Under the pieces are notes generated by a model. That model was not told where the DNA came from. It saw only the letters and a list, made by a program, of their open reading frames with translations, and searched no databases. The position numbers were made by a program, and so were the translations under genes. A DNA stretch of 64,000 nt from Paracrocinitomix mangrovi. GTDB lineage: Bacteria; Bacteroidota; Bacteroidia; Flavobacteriales_D; Crocinitomicaceae. The stretch lies in contig NZ_CP091819.1 of the NCBI RefSeq assembly GCF_019740355.2, positions 372,001 to 436,000 of the forward strand, given 5' to 3'. This document shows positions 45,547 through 53,210 of the stretch, in pieces; within the stretch, counting starts at the first letter, position 1, and each line of letters begins with the position of its first letter.

Positions 45547-45993
45547 TTACCCTTTTAGCGAATGTTCATTTTGCTTGTTTCGGATAAGCGCTTCGGCTTG
45601 AGAAATAGTTTCACACAAAATAGTTGTGACCTTATTAGAATTGGACTTTTCTAATTGAATTGAAGACATTTTTGAAAATAAGTCAGGTGAAATTATGCTT
45701 AAATTATACCTTAATCCATACTTAAAGTTTTCAGGAAAAAAGTAATTAGAGATCCAGTCTACCAATCCTGCCCAGGCACCTTCAAGTTCTTTTGTGTCAT
45801 GAACATGAAAAGACGTATTATTTTTTACACCTTCCCGCTTTTGCCATTCAAGCATTTTCAATGACGCAATTTTAACTTCTTCTTCAGTACAAGGACCTAT
45901 CCACTTCATAAGAAGATAATTTTTATCTGTACAGTAAACTATCTTCGCATAGATGTCATTGGATTCATTTCTAATTAGGTCAACAACTATCAT
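45547..45993 (-). CDS. STAS-like small protein
   Basis: A 148-residue cytoplasmic protein (MIVVDLIRNESNDIYAKIV). Strands with W and a central NYLLMKWIGPCTEEEVKIASLKMLEWQ helix recall SpoIIAA/STAS-like proteins of Bacteroidota that read TF..HD...L.GAW. No catalytic or DNA-binding motif was seen. It lies downstream of the cupin gene on the same strand, only 18 bp away, so it is probably in that transcription unit and hence in the FNR-box regulon. A signalling or anti-sigma-factor antagonist role is possible but not shown. Confidence 0.65.
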   Translation of the reverse strand: MIVVDLIRNESNDIYAKIVYCTDKNYLLMKWIGPCTEEEVKIASLKMLEWQKREGVKNNTSFHVHDTKELEGAWAGLVDWISNYFFPENFKYGLRYNLSIISPDLFSKMSSIQLEKSNSNKVTTILCETISQAEALIRNKQNEHSLKG

Positions 45994-46011
45994 GTTTATT
46001 AAATTTAGACC

Positions 46012-46488
46012 TTACTTAAACAAGGTAGGTAACTCAAATGAAACGTTAAATTCAACTCCTTTTTCTACGACCGATTTAACATCAATTTTTGTCATGTCAG
46101 GAATGTTATTTAAGTCGGGCCATTCACTTTCATTTTTAACTGGATTTCCAATTACTCTAAAGTAATCTATTAACTCTCCTTTACTTAATATAACTACCAT
46201 TTTCCCACTGGTTTTTCCAACGTTCTTATACGTGTGTAAAGCCAAAGAAGGGATATGTACTACACTTCCAGCTTGAGCTTTGAATGGGGAATTCAAATCA
46301 TTTAAAACAAATTCAAATTCACCTGATAAAATGTAAAATATCTCTTCATCCTGATGTGTGTGTGGTGGAGGTCCACCAAGTGGCGGAACATTTTCCTCAA
46401 AAATGGCATATTCATAATCTGTTTCTTCCGGTGTGACAAGTAATCTGATAACATTTGTCAATACGATTAAATCTTCTTTACTTTTCAT
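46012..46488 (-). CDS. Cupin-domain protein
   Basis: A 158-residue cupin_2 protein. The metal-binding motif 1 is complete (PPPHTHQDEEIFYILSGEFEF: H, H, E) and motif 2 has the second histidine (HIPSLALHTYKN). It is a typical small cupin of unknown substrate. Its promoter carries TTGATTCAAATCAA (46532-46545), exactly 35 bp from a TTTG -7 core. It starts about 60 bp from the Crp-family regulator gene, whose stop is at 46549 on the same strand, so the regulator lies upstream. Confidence 0.85.
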   Translation of the reverse strand: MKSKEDLIVLTNVIRLLVTPEETDYEYAIFEENVPPLGGPPPHTHQDEEIFYILSGEFEFVLNDLNSPFKAQAGSVVHIPSLALHTYKNVGKTSGKMVVILSKGELIDYFRVIGNPVKNESEWPDLNNIPDMTKIDVKSVVEKGVEFNVSFELPTLFK

Positions 46489-46531
46489 TTTAATTTTTTT
46501 ACAAAGTAAAAGAGGATTTGATTTATGACAC

Positions 46532-46545
46532 TTGATTCAAATCAA
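46532..46545 (-). promoter_or_regulatory. FNR-like box of the cupin promoter
   Basis: TTGAT-TCAA-ATCAA. On the minus strand the TTTG -7 core is at 46505-46502 (TTACTTTG, exact TAnnTTTG if the T is counted one base off; the TTTG itself is exact). Centre to centre is 35 bp. It lies in the 60-bp gap between the Crp-family gene and the cupin gene. Confidence 0.75.
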
Positions 46546-46548
46546 GAA

Positions 46549-47115
46549 CTAACCTAATTTGGCTCGATATCGACTTAAAGTCTCTGGAGTAATATTCAAA
46601 TAGCTTGCAATAAAATGAAGAGGTACTCTTTTGAAAATTTTTGGATGCATTTCCATTAGTCCTTTAAATCTATCTTCAGGAGTGACTCTCAATAATTCAG
46701 CTTCTCTTCTTTCTCCTTTGATTAAGTGTTCTTGTAATATGAAAATTGCAAATTCTTTAAGTGCCCGACTTTGCTCGAAAAGCTGAATTACATCAACATA
46801 TGAAAAGACTAAGATTTCACATTCCTCAATTGCCGCAATATTAATTTCAGAAGGTCTATTAGATAACATACTGGCAAAGGAGCAAACAAAAGAATTTTCA
46901 AAGTAAAAATCATTGCAAAATTCTTTATCAGAGGCACCATAAAACTGTCTTAATGCCCCTGATTCAACAAAGCCAATTCTATTTGAAATTTCACCTTCTT
47001 GTAAAAAAAAATCATTTTTTGATAAATGAATAACTTTCAATTTATTATTAAGAAGCTCAACTTCCTGTTGTGAAACTCCAAATGTTTTTTGGATATTATC
47101 TATAAATCGTTTCAT
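46549..47115 (-). CDS. Crp/Fnr-family regulator with FNR-type recognition helix
   Basis: The 188-residue protein (from ATG 47115, MKRFIDNIQKTF; a TTG at 47130 would add five residues) has an N-terminal cyclic-nucleotide-binding-like fold (HLSKNDFFLQEGEISNRIGFVESGALRQFY) and a C-terminal helix-turn-helix (LHFIASYLNITPETLSRYRAKLG). The recognition helix carries E-x-x-S-R (ETLSR), as in FNR, which reads TTGAT half-sites. That matches the TTGAT-N4-ATCAA boxes found nearby, so it is the best candidate regulator of the island regulon. It lacks the N-terminal cysteine cluster of oxygen-sensing FNR, so the signal is unknown. A degenerate box lies upstream (47180-47193). Confidence 0.88.
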   Translation of the reverse strand: MKRFIDNIQKTFGVSQQEVELLNNKLKVIHLSKNDFFLQEGEISNRIGFVESGALRQFYGASDKEFCNDFYFENSFVCSFASMLSNRPSEINIAAIEECEILVFSYVDVIQLFEQSRALKEFAIFILQEHLIKGERREAELLRVTPEDRFKGLMEMHPKIFKRVPLHFIASYLNITPETLSRYRAKLG

Positions 47116-47179
47116 TCTTTGTCCAGACAAAAAAAATCTGGCAAAAGTTAAAATAAAAATCTAAAATCGACCATTTATT

Positions 47180-47193
47180 TTGAGTAAGATCAA
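47180..47193 (-). promoter_or_regulatory. Degenerate FNR-like box upstream of the Crp-family gene
   Basis: TTGAG-TAAG-ATCAA: one mismatch from the TTGAT-N4-ATCAA pattern. Its nearest TTTG on the minus strand (47145-47142) is 43 bp away, not the 35 bp seen at the other five sites. Autoregulation is possible but weaker evidence. Confidence 0.35.
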
Positions 47194-47334
47194 TGTTAAA
47201 AATTGTCATTTTAAGTCTGATACTACATAGTACAAAAAACAAAAGTGCTTTGTTTTAGTATAGGGGATAACCACATCTTAATTCGGAATACTGAAATTTT
47301 TTATTCTTTTGTATTATTGGTAACAAAGTAAAAA

Positions 47335-47362
47335 CCTTCCATTAACTTCTGTTAATGGAAGG
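47335..47362 (-). terminator. Intrinsic terminator of the cytochrome c gene
   Basis: A perfect 12-bp stem CCTTCCATTAAC/GTTAATGGAAGG with a 4-nt loop; on the minus strand it is followed by TTTTTAC. It lies 32 bp after the cytochrome gene's stop. Confidence 0.9.
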
Positions 47363-47394
47363 CTCTCTTCTGATGTTAAATAATATTAGGTTAA

Positions 47395-47985
47395 CTATTT
47401 GATGTTTTCAAAGGGAATATATTGCGGAACAATATTCTGAATAGGTTTAATAGACATTAGATAATTAAATATTGCTTGTAAATCTGAATCTGAAAGTTGT
47501 CTGTAATTTTGCCATGGCATAGGTGGTAATAATGGTCTTGAACCATCAATTCCTTTAAATTTCCCTTTCGTCATAGCTTTCTTAAACTGTTCAAATGTCC
47601 AATTACCTAAACCTGTTCCGTCAGGGGTTAAGTTTGCGCTAAAAGAGATTCCCCATGGTCCGACGGCAGCTGTTAAATCTCCGTTGAAAAGAGTCCATCC
47701 ACCAGGCAAAACATTTGATTTGTCTAACTGAGGTAATTCTGCATCTTCTGGATATCCCATTAACCATCTATCCATATCAGGAACTGGGCCTTTTTCGGTC
47801 ATTTTTTTTGGTGTATGGCAATCAGCACAGCCAATTATATTTACCAAATATTCGCCACGTTCTTTTGATACATTTTCTTTAGATTCATCTTCGAACGCCT
47901 CTTCTGATTTGTCGCCACAATTTACCAGTAAAAAAATTGCAAATAGGTTGAACAAAACCATTATTGTATTAACTCTTTTCTTCAT
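47395..47985 (-). CDS. Exported cytochrome c-like lipoprotein
   Basis: A 196-residue protein from ATG 47985 (MKKRVNTIMVLF). A lipoprotein-type signal ends at C (LFAIFLLVNC), and a class I cytochrome c domain follows with the haem motif GCADCHTPKK (CxxCH) and a later methionine-containing ligand region (PMPWQNYRQLSDSDLQAIFNYLMSIKP). Such mono-haem cytochromes pass electrons in the periplasm. Its promoter has a TTGAT-N4-ATCAA box (48052-48065) with the 35-bp spacing, which would fit control by oxygen or nitrogen-oxide status if the regulator is FNR/Dnr-like. A terminator follows. Confidence 0.9.
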   Translation of the reverse strand: MKKRVNTIMVLFNLFAIFLLVNCGDKSEEAFEDESKENVSKERGEYLVNIIGCADCHTPKKMTEKGPVPDMDRWLMGYPEDAELPQLDKSNVLPGGWTLFNGDLTAAVGPWGISFSANLTPDGTGLGNWTFEQFKKAMTKGKFKGIDGSRPLLPPMPWQNYRQLSDSDLQAIFNYLMSIKPIQNIVPQYIPFENIK

Positions 47986-48051
47986 TATGTTTAATTTGTG
48001 GATTATGCTATTTAATATGTACAAAAATGCATTGAATTGATCTTATTGAAA

Positions 48052-48065
48052 TTGATTCAGATCAA
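48052..48065 (-). promoter_or_regulatory. FNR-like box of the cytochrome c promoter
   Basis: TTGAT-TCAG-ATCAA (47 of the arms are exact). On the minus strand its centre is 35 bp from the TTTG core at 48025-48022 (CATTTTTG). The box begins 5 bp after the stop of the DUF4345-like gene, so the promoter lies between the two genes. Confidence 0.75.
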
Positions 48066-48070
48066 GAACC

Positions 48071-48511
48071 TTATTCAACTACAAATCCAACTTTAGAAGA
48101 ACGTAATTCTACATTAAGCTTCGATAATCTGTAACTAATGACTATAGAAACAATACATAAAAATGATTCTATCATCAACCAAGTATTCCCAAATTCTCCT
48201 AGCTGACCATCAATTATAATTGTCAATATACGCGATATTGCATATGCTCCCCATAAGAGAGTAAAGAATTGAACTGAACGTTTAATGTTGTTTTTTAACA
48301 TAACAATTGCAGAAACGCATATAGTGATTCCCACACCACCAAACACACCTCTAATAGAACTCATAGCATCAGTGTTTCCTAAATCTACATTTACCAAATC
48401 CATTGTTGCTTGTGGTGAGATCATAGATAAAATACTTACATATCCAATGCTGACTACTGAAAACCACACATAGATTTTTGCTAGTAATTCTGTTCTTTTT
48501 AAATTTTTCAT
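48071..48511 (-). CDS. DUF4345-like membrane protein
   Basis: A 146-residue protein from ATG 48511 (MKNLKRTELLAKIYVWF). Four hydrophobic segments are visible (about 10-33, 55-75, 82-100 and 112-135), typical of the small DUF4345 integral membrane family. A conserved-looking R (SSIRGVFGGVG) follows the first loop. The function is unknown. It sits between the second Crp-family gene and the cytochrome gene, all on the minus strand; it is probably expressed separately from the cytochrome because a promoter box lies between them. Confidence 0.75.
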   Translation of the reverse strand: MKNLKRTELLAKIYVWFSVVSIGYVSILSMISPQATMDLVNVDLGNTDAMSSIRGVFGGVGITICVSAIVMLKNNIKRSVQFFTLLWGAYAISRILTIIIDGQLGEFGNTWLMIESFLCIVSIVISYRLSKLNVELRSSKVGFVVE

Positions 48512-48582
48512 TGTCTTAAATTTTAATATTTTAGACAAAGGTGCTCCGGTATGAAAAATTAAATCTTGGTATTTTCTAAGAT

Positions 48583-49191
48583 TTAAATTCGCACTGAATT
48601 AATAAGCTTACTAAAATTAGTTGGATCAATTCCAAGATAGTTTGCAAGGTATTTATGTGGTACAACTTGTAATACGTGAGGACTTCGTTTTAAGAGTGAT
48701 CGGAATTTTTGTTCAGATGAAAAACATTGTAGTTCCACCATTCTTTCTAATAGTCCTCCAATTTGAACATATATTATATGTTCTATTACTTTGTCAACTG
48801 AAGGGTATTTACCTCTTAAATGTGACAAAGTGGAGTGGTTGAGTCGGTATAATTTACTTCGAGTAAGTGTTTCGTAAAAGTATTTTGAGGGTTTCTTTAA
48901 GAGAAAAGAATCTACAACACCAGCAAATGAAAATGGGTAAGATAGTACTAAAGTTGCTTCCTTTCCATCTTCGTTAATATAATAAACTCTTTGAGTGCCT
49001 TGGACAACAAAATAAATGTAGTTCTCCGTTTCTCCCGAACTTGTAATAGACTCATTTCTTTCAAAATCAATTTCTTCCCATTGGGCAAAAAAATCATCCC
49101 ACACTTGTGGATCCAGAGTCATGTAACTGTATATATAGTTTTGAAGTTCTTTTTCAAAGTCCAGATCTTGAATTTTTTCAGGGAGGCTCAC
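48583..49191 (-). CDS. Second Crp/Fnr-family regulator
   Basis: A 202-residue regulator starting at a GTG (49191). The cNMP-binding-like fold is clear (EEIDFERNESITSSGETENYIYFVVQGTQRVYY) and a C-terminal winged HTH follows (HKYLANYLGIDPTNFSKLINSV). Its recognition helix lacks the E-x-x-S-R motif of FNR-type proteins, so it probably reads a different site from the 46549 protein. It is divergent from the T9SS gene at 49341, and the TTGAT-N4-ATCAA box at 49274-49287 lies in the shared upstream region. Signal unknown. Confidence 0.87.
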   Translation of the reverse strand: MSLPEKIQDLDFEKELQNYIYSYMTLDPQVWDDFFAQWEEIDFERNESITSSGETENYIYFVVQGTQRVYYINEDGKEATLVLSYPFSFAGVVDSFLLKKPSKYFYETLTRSKLYRLNHSTLSHLRGKYPSVDKVIEHIIYVQIGGLLERMVELQCFSSEQKFRSLLKRSPHVLQVVPHKYLANYLGIDPTNFSKLINSVRI

Positions 49192-49273
49192 AATCGAAAG
49201 AGTTTATTGGTTAGCAATAAATCAAAGATTCAAAAAAAAATGAATTTCGAAAAGAAAAGTATGAAATAGATTA

Positions 49274-49287
49274 TTGATTTGAATCAA
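49274..49287 (+). promoter_or_regulatory. FNR-like box between the second Crp gene and the T9SS gene
   Basis: TTGAT-TTGA-ATCAA, identical to the TonB receptor box. Its centre is 35 bp from the TTTG core at 49314-49317 (GAATTTTG), giving the plus-strand T9SS gene at 49341 the shared geometry; it could also affect the divergent regulator. Confidence 0.75.
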
Positions 49288-49340
49288 GAATAGATATAAA
49301 CTAAGTGCGGAATTTTGTCCCAATATAAAATTATTTAAAA

Positions 49341-51011
49341 ATGAAATTTAAAATAGCTACTTCAATAACAGTTTTTATTCTAGGGGTATCAACAAGGAAA
49401 GTTGTTGCACAAATACAAAATCCAGAATGGATGAATCAAGTTCACATTTCTAATACAGATTCACCTTTTGGGCTTTGGGTAAATCCTTTCGGAGATATAT
49501 ACGATTTTGGAAGAATAACGGCATTCAATGGTAATTTTAGTGGAGTTACAGTAGGAAAAACTGATCAACTAGGGAATGAAATTTGGAGAAGCAATTTTCC
49601 TGCTTCAAGTGAAAATTGGCAATTATTTCCAAAGGCAATTACAGGTGATGAATATGGTGATATATATTTATTGTTAAACGAAAGTTATAAGTATACAGAC
49701 ACAACTTCTAATAGAATTTGCATAAAAAAAATGGATCCAAATGGTAATACTATTTGGTTTAAATATCTAACTGAACTTGTTAATCATAGAACAGAAGAGG
49801 TTATGGCCTCCAACTTAATTTATAAAAATGGTGCTTTATATTTATGTGGTACCTATTCTGATGAAAATTTATACTTAGTCCAAGGTATGGATGGAATATT
49901 ATTAAAAGTAAATTCTGTTGATGGAGACATTATTTACAGAACTATTTACAATAGTATATATGATTCTGATGATGTATTTAGATCTTGTGTTGTTACAGAA
50001 TCAGGAGAAGTACATGTAATAGGAAGGAGTAGAGGATATGTAGGTCCAATGATGACTTATTCTAACTATGACGCCATCTCTGTAAAATTTAGTGATTCAG
50101 GCACATTTTTATGGGAAAAACGATTCAACGGAACTTCCAATGCAGAAGATTTTGGAATTAACATTGCATTGGATGAATATGGCAATTCTTATCTATCTAA
50201 TCAGTTAAAATCGATCGGAATAAACCAAAAAACCGTTTACATTAATAAAATTGATGCTTTAGGAAATGAAGTTTGGACTTATTCATATCAAGGTTCTAGT
50301 TCAGGATATGTCCGTCACCAGCCAATTGCAGTTAATGCCAATGGAAATATAGTTTTTGTTACTTCAAATGAAAATGGAATAGTAATAAAATGCCTAGATA
50401 CAGGAAATGGAACAGAAATTTGGACAAGTTTTTATAGCAGAGACAATTTAGGTTCACAGGATGTACAACATAACATGATAACAAATGAGAATGGAAACAT
50501 TTATATTACTGGTATTACTGTGGACGGAACGCCTTATGGACAAGGAAAGGATATGACAACTTTATGTTACAATGAAAATGGACAGTTACAATGGTACGAT
50601 TATATCAATTTGGGAAACTATAGCACAGCTGGAGATCGCGGATTGAATCTGCAATGGTGCCCGGAAAACAATAGTTTATATGTTGTTGGAAATGGACAAA
50701 ACCCAGATTATGATACGGACATATTAATTGCGAAATATGGCTCAGGATTATCAACGGTGAGTTTAGATAATGGAACTTTTTCTAAAGTAAAAGTATTCCC
50801 AAACCCTTTTAATGATCAAATAATTATCGAATCTTCAGGTGAAAAAATAACATCCTTTCAACTGTATAGTATAAATGGGACACTTTTATTAGATGATAAA
50901 ATATCTGATTCGTTGACAATGAAAATAGATACAAAACATTTAGCTCCAGGGGGGTACTACATTCAAATTAATAATGGTATTACTAAAGTTTATCGTTTGA
51001 TAAAAAAATAG
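49341..51011 (+). CDS. T9SS-exported SBBP beta-propeller protein
   Basis: A 556-residue secreted protein. The signal peptide (MKFKIATSITVFILGVSTRKVVAQ) precedes SBBP-type repeats: each has G-N-x-Y-x-x-G strands (for example NGNIYITGITVDG and EYGNSYLSNQL), so a beta propeller is likely. The C-terminus is a T9SS type A sorting domain (VKVFPNPFNDQIIIESSG ... GITKVYRLIKK). The layout resembles the N-terminal half of the 22736 protease without the peptidase. Its promoter carries an FNR-like box (49274-49287), linking surface-protein export to the regulon. Confidence 0.87.
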   Translation: MKFKIATSITVFILGVSTRKVVAQIQNPEWMNQVHISNTDSPFGLWVNPFGDIYDFGRITAFNGNFSGVTVGKTDQLGNEIWRSNFPASSENWQLFPKAITGDEYGDIYLLLNESYKYTDTTSNRICIKKMDPNGNTIWFKYLTELVNHRTEEVMASNLIYKNGALYLCGTYSDENLYLVQGMDGILLKVNSVDGDIIYRTIYNSIYDSDDVFRSCVVTESGEVHVIGRSRGYVGPMMTYSNYDAISVKFSDSGTFLWEKRFNGTSNAEDFGINIALDEYGNSYLSNQLKSIGINQKTVYINKIDALGNEVWTYSYQGSSSGYVRHQPIAVNANGNIVFVTSNENGIVIKCLDTGNGTEIWTSFYSRDNLGSQDVQHNMITNENGNIYITGITVDGTPYGQGKDMTTLCYNENGQLQWYDYINLGNYSTAGDRGLNLQWCPENNSLYVVGNGQNPDYDTDILIAKYGSGLSTVSLDNGTFSKVKVFPNPFNDQIIIESSGEKITSFQLYSINGTLLLDDKISDSLTMKIDTKHLAPGGYYIQINNGITKVYRLIKK

Positions 51012-51130
51012 CGATTGAACGATTTAAAGAGGTTTTATAATCCTATCATGTTATTGATGGGATTTTTTATTTCTATAAGTCTAATAAAGTGATAACCATG
51101 TAATCAAAATTTTGAATGGATTGTAAGAAC

Positions 51131-51144
51131 TTGATTTAAATCAA
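51131..51144 (+). promoter_or_regulatory. FNR-like box upstream of the small exported protein
   Basis: TTGAT-TTAA-ATCAA within an 18-bp perfect palindrome (51129-51146). Its centre is 35 bp from the TTTG core at 51171-51174 (CAAATTTG), 23 bp before the ATG at 51197. Confidence 0.78.
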
Positions 51145-51196
51145 GTTGGTACGAATAATAACTTCTCAAATTTGCAAAACACAAATAAATAATGAT

Positions 51197-51562
51197 ATGA
51201 AAAAGAAACTACATGTTTTAATATTCACTTCTTTTTTAATAGTTTTTTCTTTGCCAATTGTGGCTCAAAATAAAAGACCCGGGTATAAAAAATATACTTT
51301 TATGTCGGATTCAATTAAAAGTGAAGTTGCTCAAGTAGATTCACAATGTCCTTCGGGGCCAAACAAGAAAATAATTAATATAGAAATATTAAATCATGAT
51401 GAATTTCAAGTGATAATTTTCAATTCAGTAAGTAAGTCTATTTGGGTGTCTAAAGTATTTAATCTTTCTGATTCAATTTTTGACACTGAGGATATTCAAA
51501 AAGGAATGTACATAGTGAACATATTTGGAGAAGTAGCAAGAACAAATGGATTAATTAAATAA
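51197..51562 (+). CDS. Small exported protein of unknown function
   Basis: A 121-residue protein from ATG 51197 (MKKKLHVLIFTSFLIVFSLPIVAQ), with a signal peptide and a short beta-rich mature part. The ending DSIFDTEDIQKGMYIVNIFG resembles the last strands of a T9SS sorting domain (xGxYxVxI), but the YPNP start is missing, so it may be a truncated or degenerate sorting-domain protein. The promoter belongs to the FNR-box set. It converges with the MORN-repeat gene at 51602. Confidence 0.65.
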   Translation: MKKKLHVLIFTSFLIVFSLPIVAQNKRPGYKKYTFMSDSIKSEVAQVDSQCPSGPNKKIINIEILNHDEFQVIIFNSVSKSIWVSKVFNLSDSIFDTEDIQKGMYIVNIFGEVARTNGLIK

Positions 51563-51601
51563 ATATCAGAAATTTTGCTGACTTGGTCACAATTAAAATT
51601 G

Positions 51602-51976
51602 TTATTTCGTTGTAGATTTAGATGTGATTTCAATTCCATTTTCATTAAAGGTTTTCTCACTTATAATTTTACCATCTTCATCATATACAATCCATTTACC
51701 AATATGGGTTCCAGTGTCTGGAATAAAGGTCCCTTCTTCTTTTAAATTGCCATTTTCATAATACGTTCGAAGATAGTTGGTGTCCCAATTGATTGTGTAA
51801 GTAATGTTTCCATTCTGTAGATAGTACTTCCATTGTCCAACAGGGTAACCATTAATATCTAGACTTCCCGATTCTTTTAAGATTGAACTATTTGGGTAAT
51901 ACTTGTCTTTTTGCTCTTGAGCAAACCCTTGTTTGATGATAAATAAAAAAAATACTAATGCAACTAATTTAATCAT
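51602..51976 (-). CDS. Exported MORN-repeat-like protein
   Basis: A 124-residue protein with a signal peptide (MIKLVALVFFLFIIKQGFAQ) and MORN-like repeats (GQWKYYLQNGNITYTI, LRTYYENGNLKEEGTF, GKWIVYDEDGKIISEKTF). Such proteins are common in Bacteroidota, often as antitoxin-like or surface-associated proteins. It is the last of three small minus-strand genes separated by attC-like spacers, and the spacer on its 5' side begins with an ACATAACG-type end (51995-52002). Confidence 0.8.
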   Translation of the reverse strand: MIKLVALVFFLFIIKQGFAQEQKDKYYPNSSILKESGSLDINGYPVGQWKYYLQNGNITYTINWDTNYLRTYYENGNLKEEGTFIPDTGTHIGKWIVYDEDGKIISEKTFNENGIEITSKSTTK

Positions 51977-51994
51977 AATTCTACCTTTAATAGT

Positions 51995-52198
51995 ACATAA
52001 CGGCTTGTCTAAAGTTTCGTTGTTTTATTTCAATACAATATTTTTCTGCTTTTCCAAGATTTTGCTAAAACTAGCAATTTATTTCGTGTGATATGCGTTG
52101 GTCATAATTCAGGACACAAGTTGTCGAGAGGGAGCGCTTGGAATTCTTAGATTTCTGTGTATTACTGGGAGCTTTTTAATTGAAATCCACGGTTGGGC
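51995..52198 (-). repeat. attC-like spacer 1
   Basis: Spacer between the MORN gene and the 52207 gene. On the minus strand it begins 9 bp after the upstream stop with GCCCAAC (52198-52192; an exact R'' core RYYYAAC) and ends with GTTATGT (52001-51995; near R' GTTRRRY), just before the next start. Within it, the GCTAAAACTAGCAATTTATT block (52064-52083) matches the other spacer. It is long for an attC site, so this call is tentative. Confidence 0.4.
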
Positions 52199-52206
52199 TT
52201 TGAAAT

Positions 52207-52659
52207 TTATTTATTGTTTTTTACTATTCCATGGTTCTGTTTAACAATATCATGTTCAAAGGGATTGTAAAAATCTTCAACCCATTCATTGTTTTTGAAA
52301 ATAAAAGAGAGATATGGGCTTAATATAATATTTTGGGTTAGTATTAGGTTATCTCCTTCTTGAGGTGTGTATTGGAAATCAAAGCAGTTTTCACAACTTA
52401 AATTTAATTTAACCCATTCAACATCTAGACCTTTTCCAATGTCCTCACTGGGAAAATTATATCTTCCTATCTCTAACTCTTTATTTTTTCCATTATACCT
52501 GTATAATATCCAAATGAATTCAATAGGGATTTGGTCATTTTTAGTATTTGGAAGTTTTACAAGTTTCCCTTCTTTATGTATAAACTTATCTGGTTCACGA
52601 TATTGAATTTCCTTTTCGTTGCAAGTACACAGTTTAAAGCCTTTACTGAAATCACACAT
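52207..52659 (-). CDS. Small protein of unknown function in cassette-like array
   Basis: A 150-residue protein (MCDFSKGFKLCTCNEKEIQY) with no signal peptide and mostly beta-rich sequence; two cysteine pairs (CTCN, CENC) may bind zinc. No family was recognised. It is flanked on both sides by attC-like spacers and lies in the same orientation as its two neighbours, consistent with an integron-type cassette. The start codon is an ATG. Confidence 0.65.
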   Translation of the reverse strand: MCDFSKGFKLCTCNEKEIQYREPDKFIHKEGKLVKLPNTKNDQIPIEFIWILYRYNGKNKELEIGRYNFPSEDIGKGLDVEWVKLNLSCENCFDFQYTPQEGDNLILTQNIILSPYLSFIFKNNEWVEDFYNPFEHDIVKQNHGIVKNNK

Positions 52660-52674
52660 AATATTATCAATAGC

Positions 52675-52737
52675 ACATAGCGTTTGGTTAAAGCTAGTAA
52701 TTTATTGCACGCATTAAGGATAACTAATGTGTTATGC
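52675..52737 (-). repeat. attC-like spacer 2
   Basis: On the minus strand it begins GCATAAC (52737-52731, near-match to the R'' core) and ends GCTATGT (52681-52675). The ends pair (CATAAC with GCTATG, one mismatch). The block GGTTAAAGCTAGTAATTTATT (52686-52706) matches spacer 1. It is 63 bp long, typical of attC sites. It lies between the 52800 and 52207 genes. Confidence 0.45.
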
Positions 52738-52799
52738 TAAGAAGCATCTACTTATTTTATCGTATCTCTAATTTTTTAATAAAAATTGAAACTGACGAA

Positions 52800-53210
52800 C
52801 TAAAATTCTCTGGTTTCCTTGAGCTTTCCTCTTTTGTAATATTCAGTTCTTGCATAACGTCCGTCTATTTGATAAAATACCTTGTACAGCTTACCATTGT
52901 TCTTGTAACTGTAATATTTGGAGTTTAAAAAACCACTGTATTTTTTACCTTCAATATAATATGTCAAAGTGTACAAGCCCTCTTCAATAAGTTGGCCTTT
53001 TTCATTATAAATCAAATAATATGTACTGTCTTTGGGATTTATTATTTCAAAACTTGTATTCCATTCAGGTTTTTGACAAGGTCGTTGATTCCATGATAGA
53101 ATAGACTCAAAAACTAAAGTATCTCTTTGATTAACCTCCACCGTATCTACAACTTGAGAATATGCTATTCCACTATAGATAATTAGAAAAAGGAGTATTA
53201 TTTTTTGCAT
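52800..53210 (-). CDS. Small exported MORN-like protein
   Basis: A 136-residue protein with a signal peptide (MQKIILLFLIIYSGIAYSQ) and MORN-like repeats (YYLIYNEKGQLIEEGLYTL, YYSYKNNGKLYKVFYQ, ARTEYYKRGKLKETRE). It is probably exported and surface-associated, but the function is unknown. The third small gene of the cassette-like array; an ATATAACG element lies just upstream (53221-53228), the same position as the motif upstream of its neighbours. Confidence 0.7.
   Translation of the reverse strand: MQKIILLFLIIYSGIAYSQVVDTVEVNQRDTLVFESILSWNQRPCQKPEWNTSFEIINPKDSTYYLIYNEKGQLIEEGLYTLTYYIEGKKYSGFLNSKYYSYKNNGKLYKVFYQIDGRYARTEYYKRGKLKETREF

Noticed and set aside
47300-47325. TTTTGTATTATTGGTAACAAAG, resembling both the att core and the GTAACAA motif
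   Set aside because: It contains a two-base insertion relative to the att core, does not encode FCIGK and has no partner; it is probably coincidence. It is therefore not called an internal att site.
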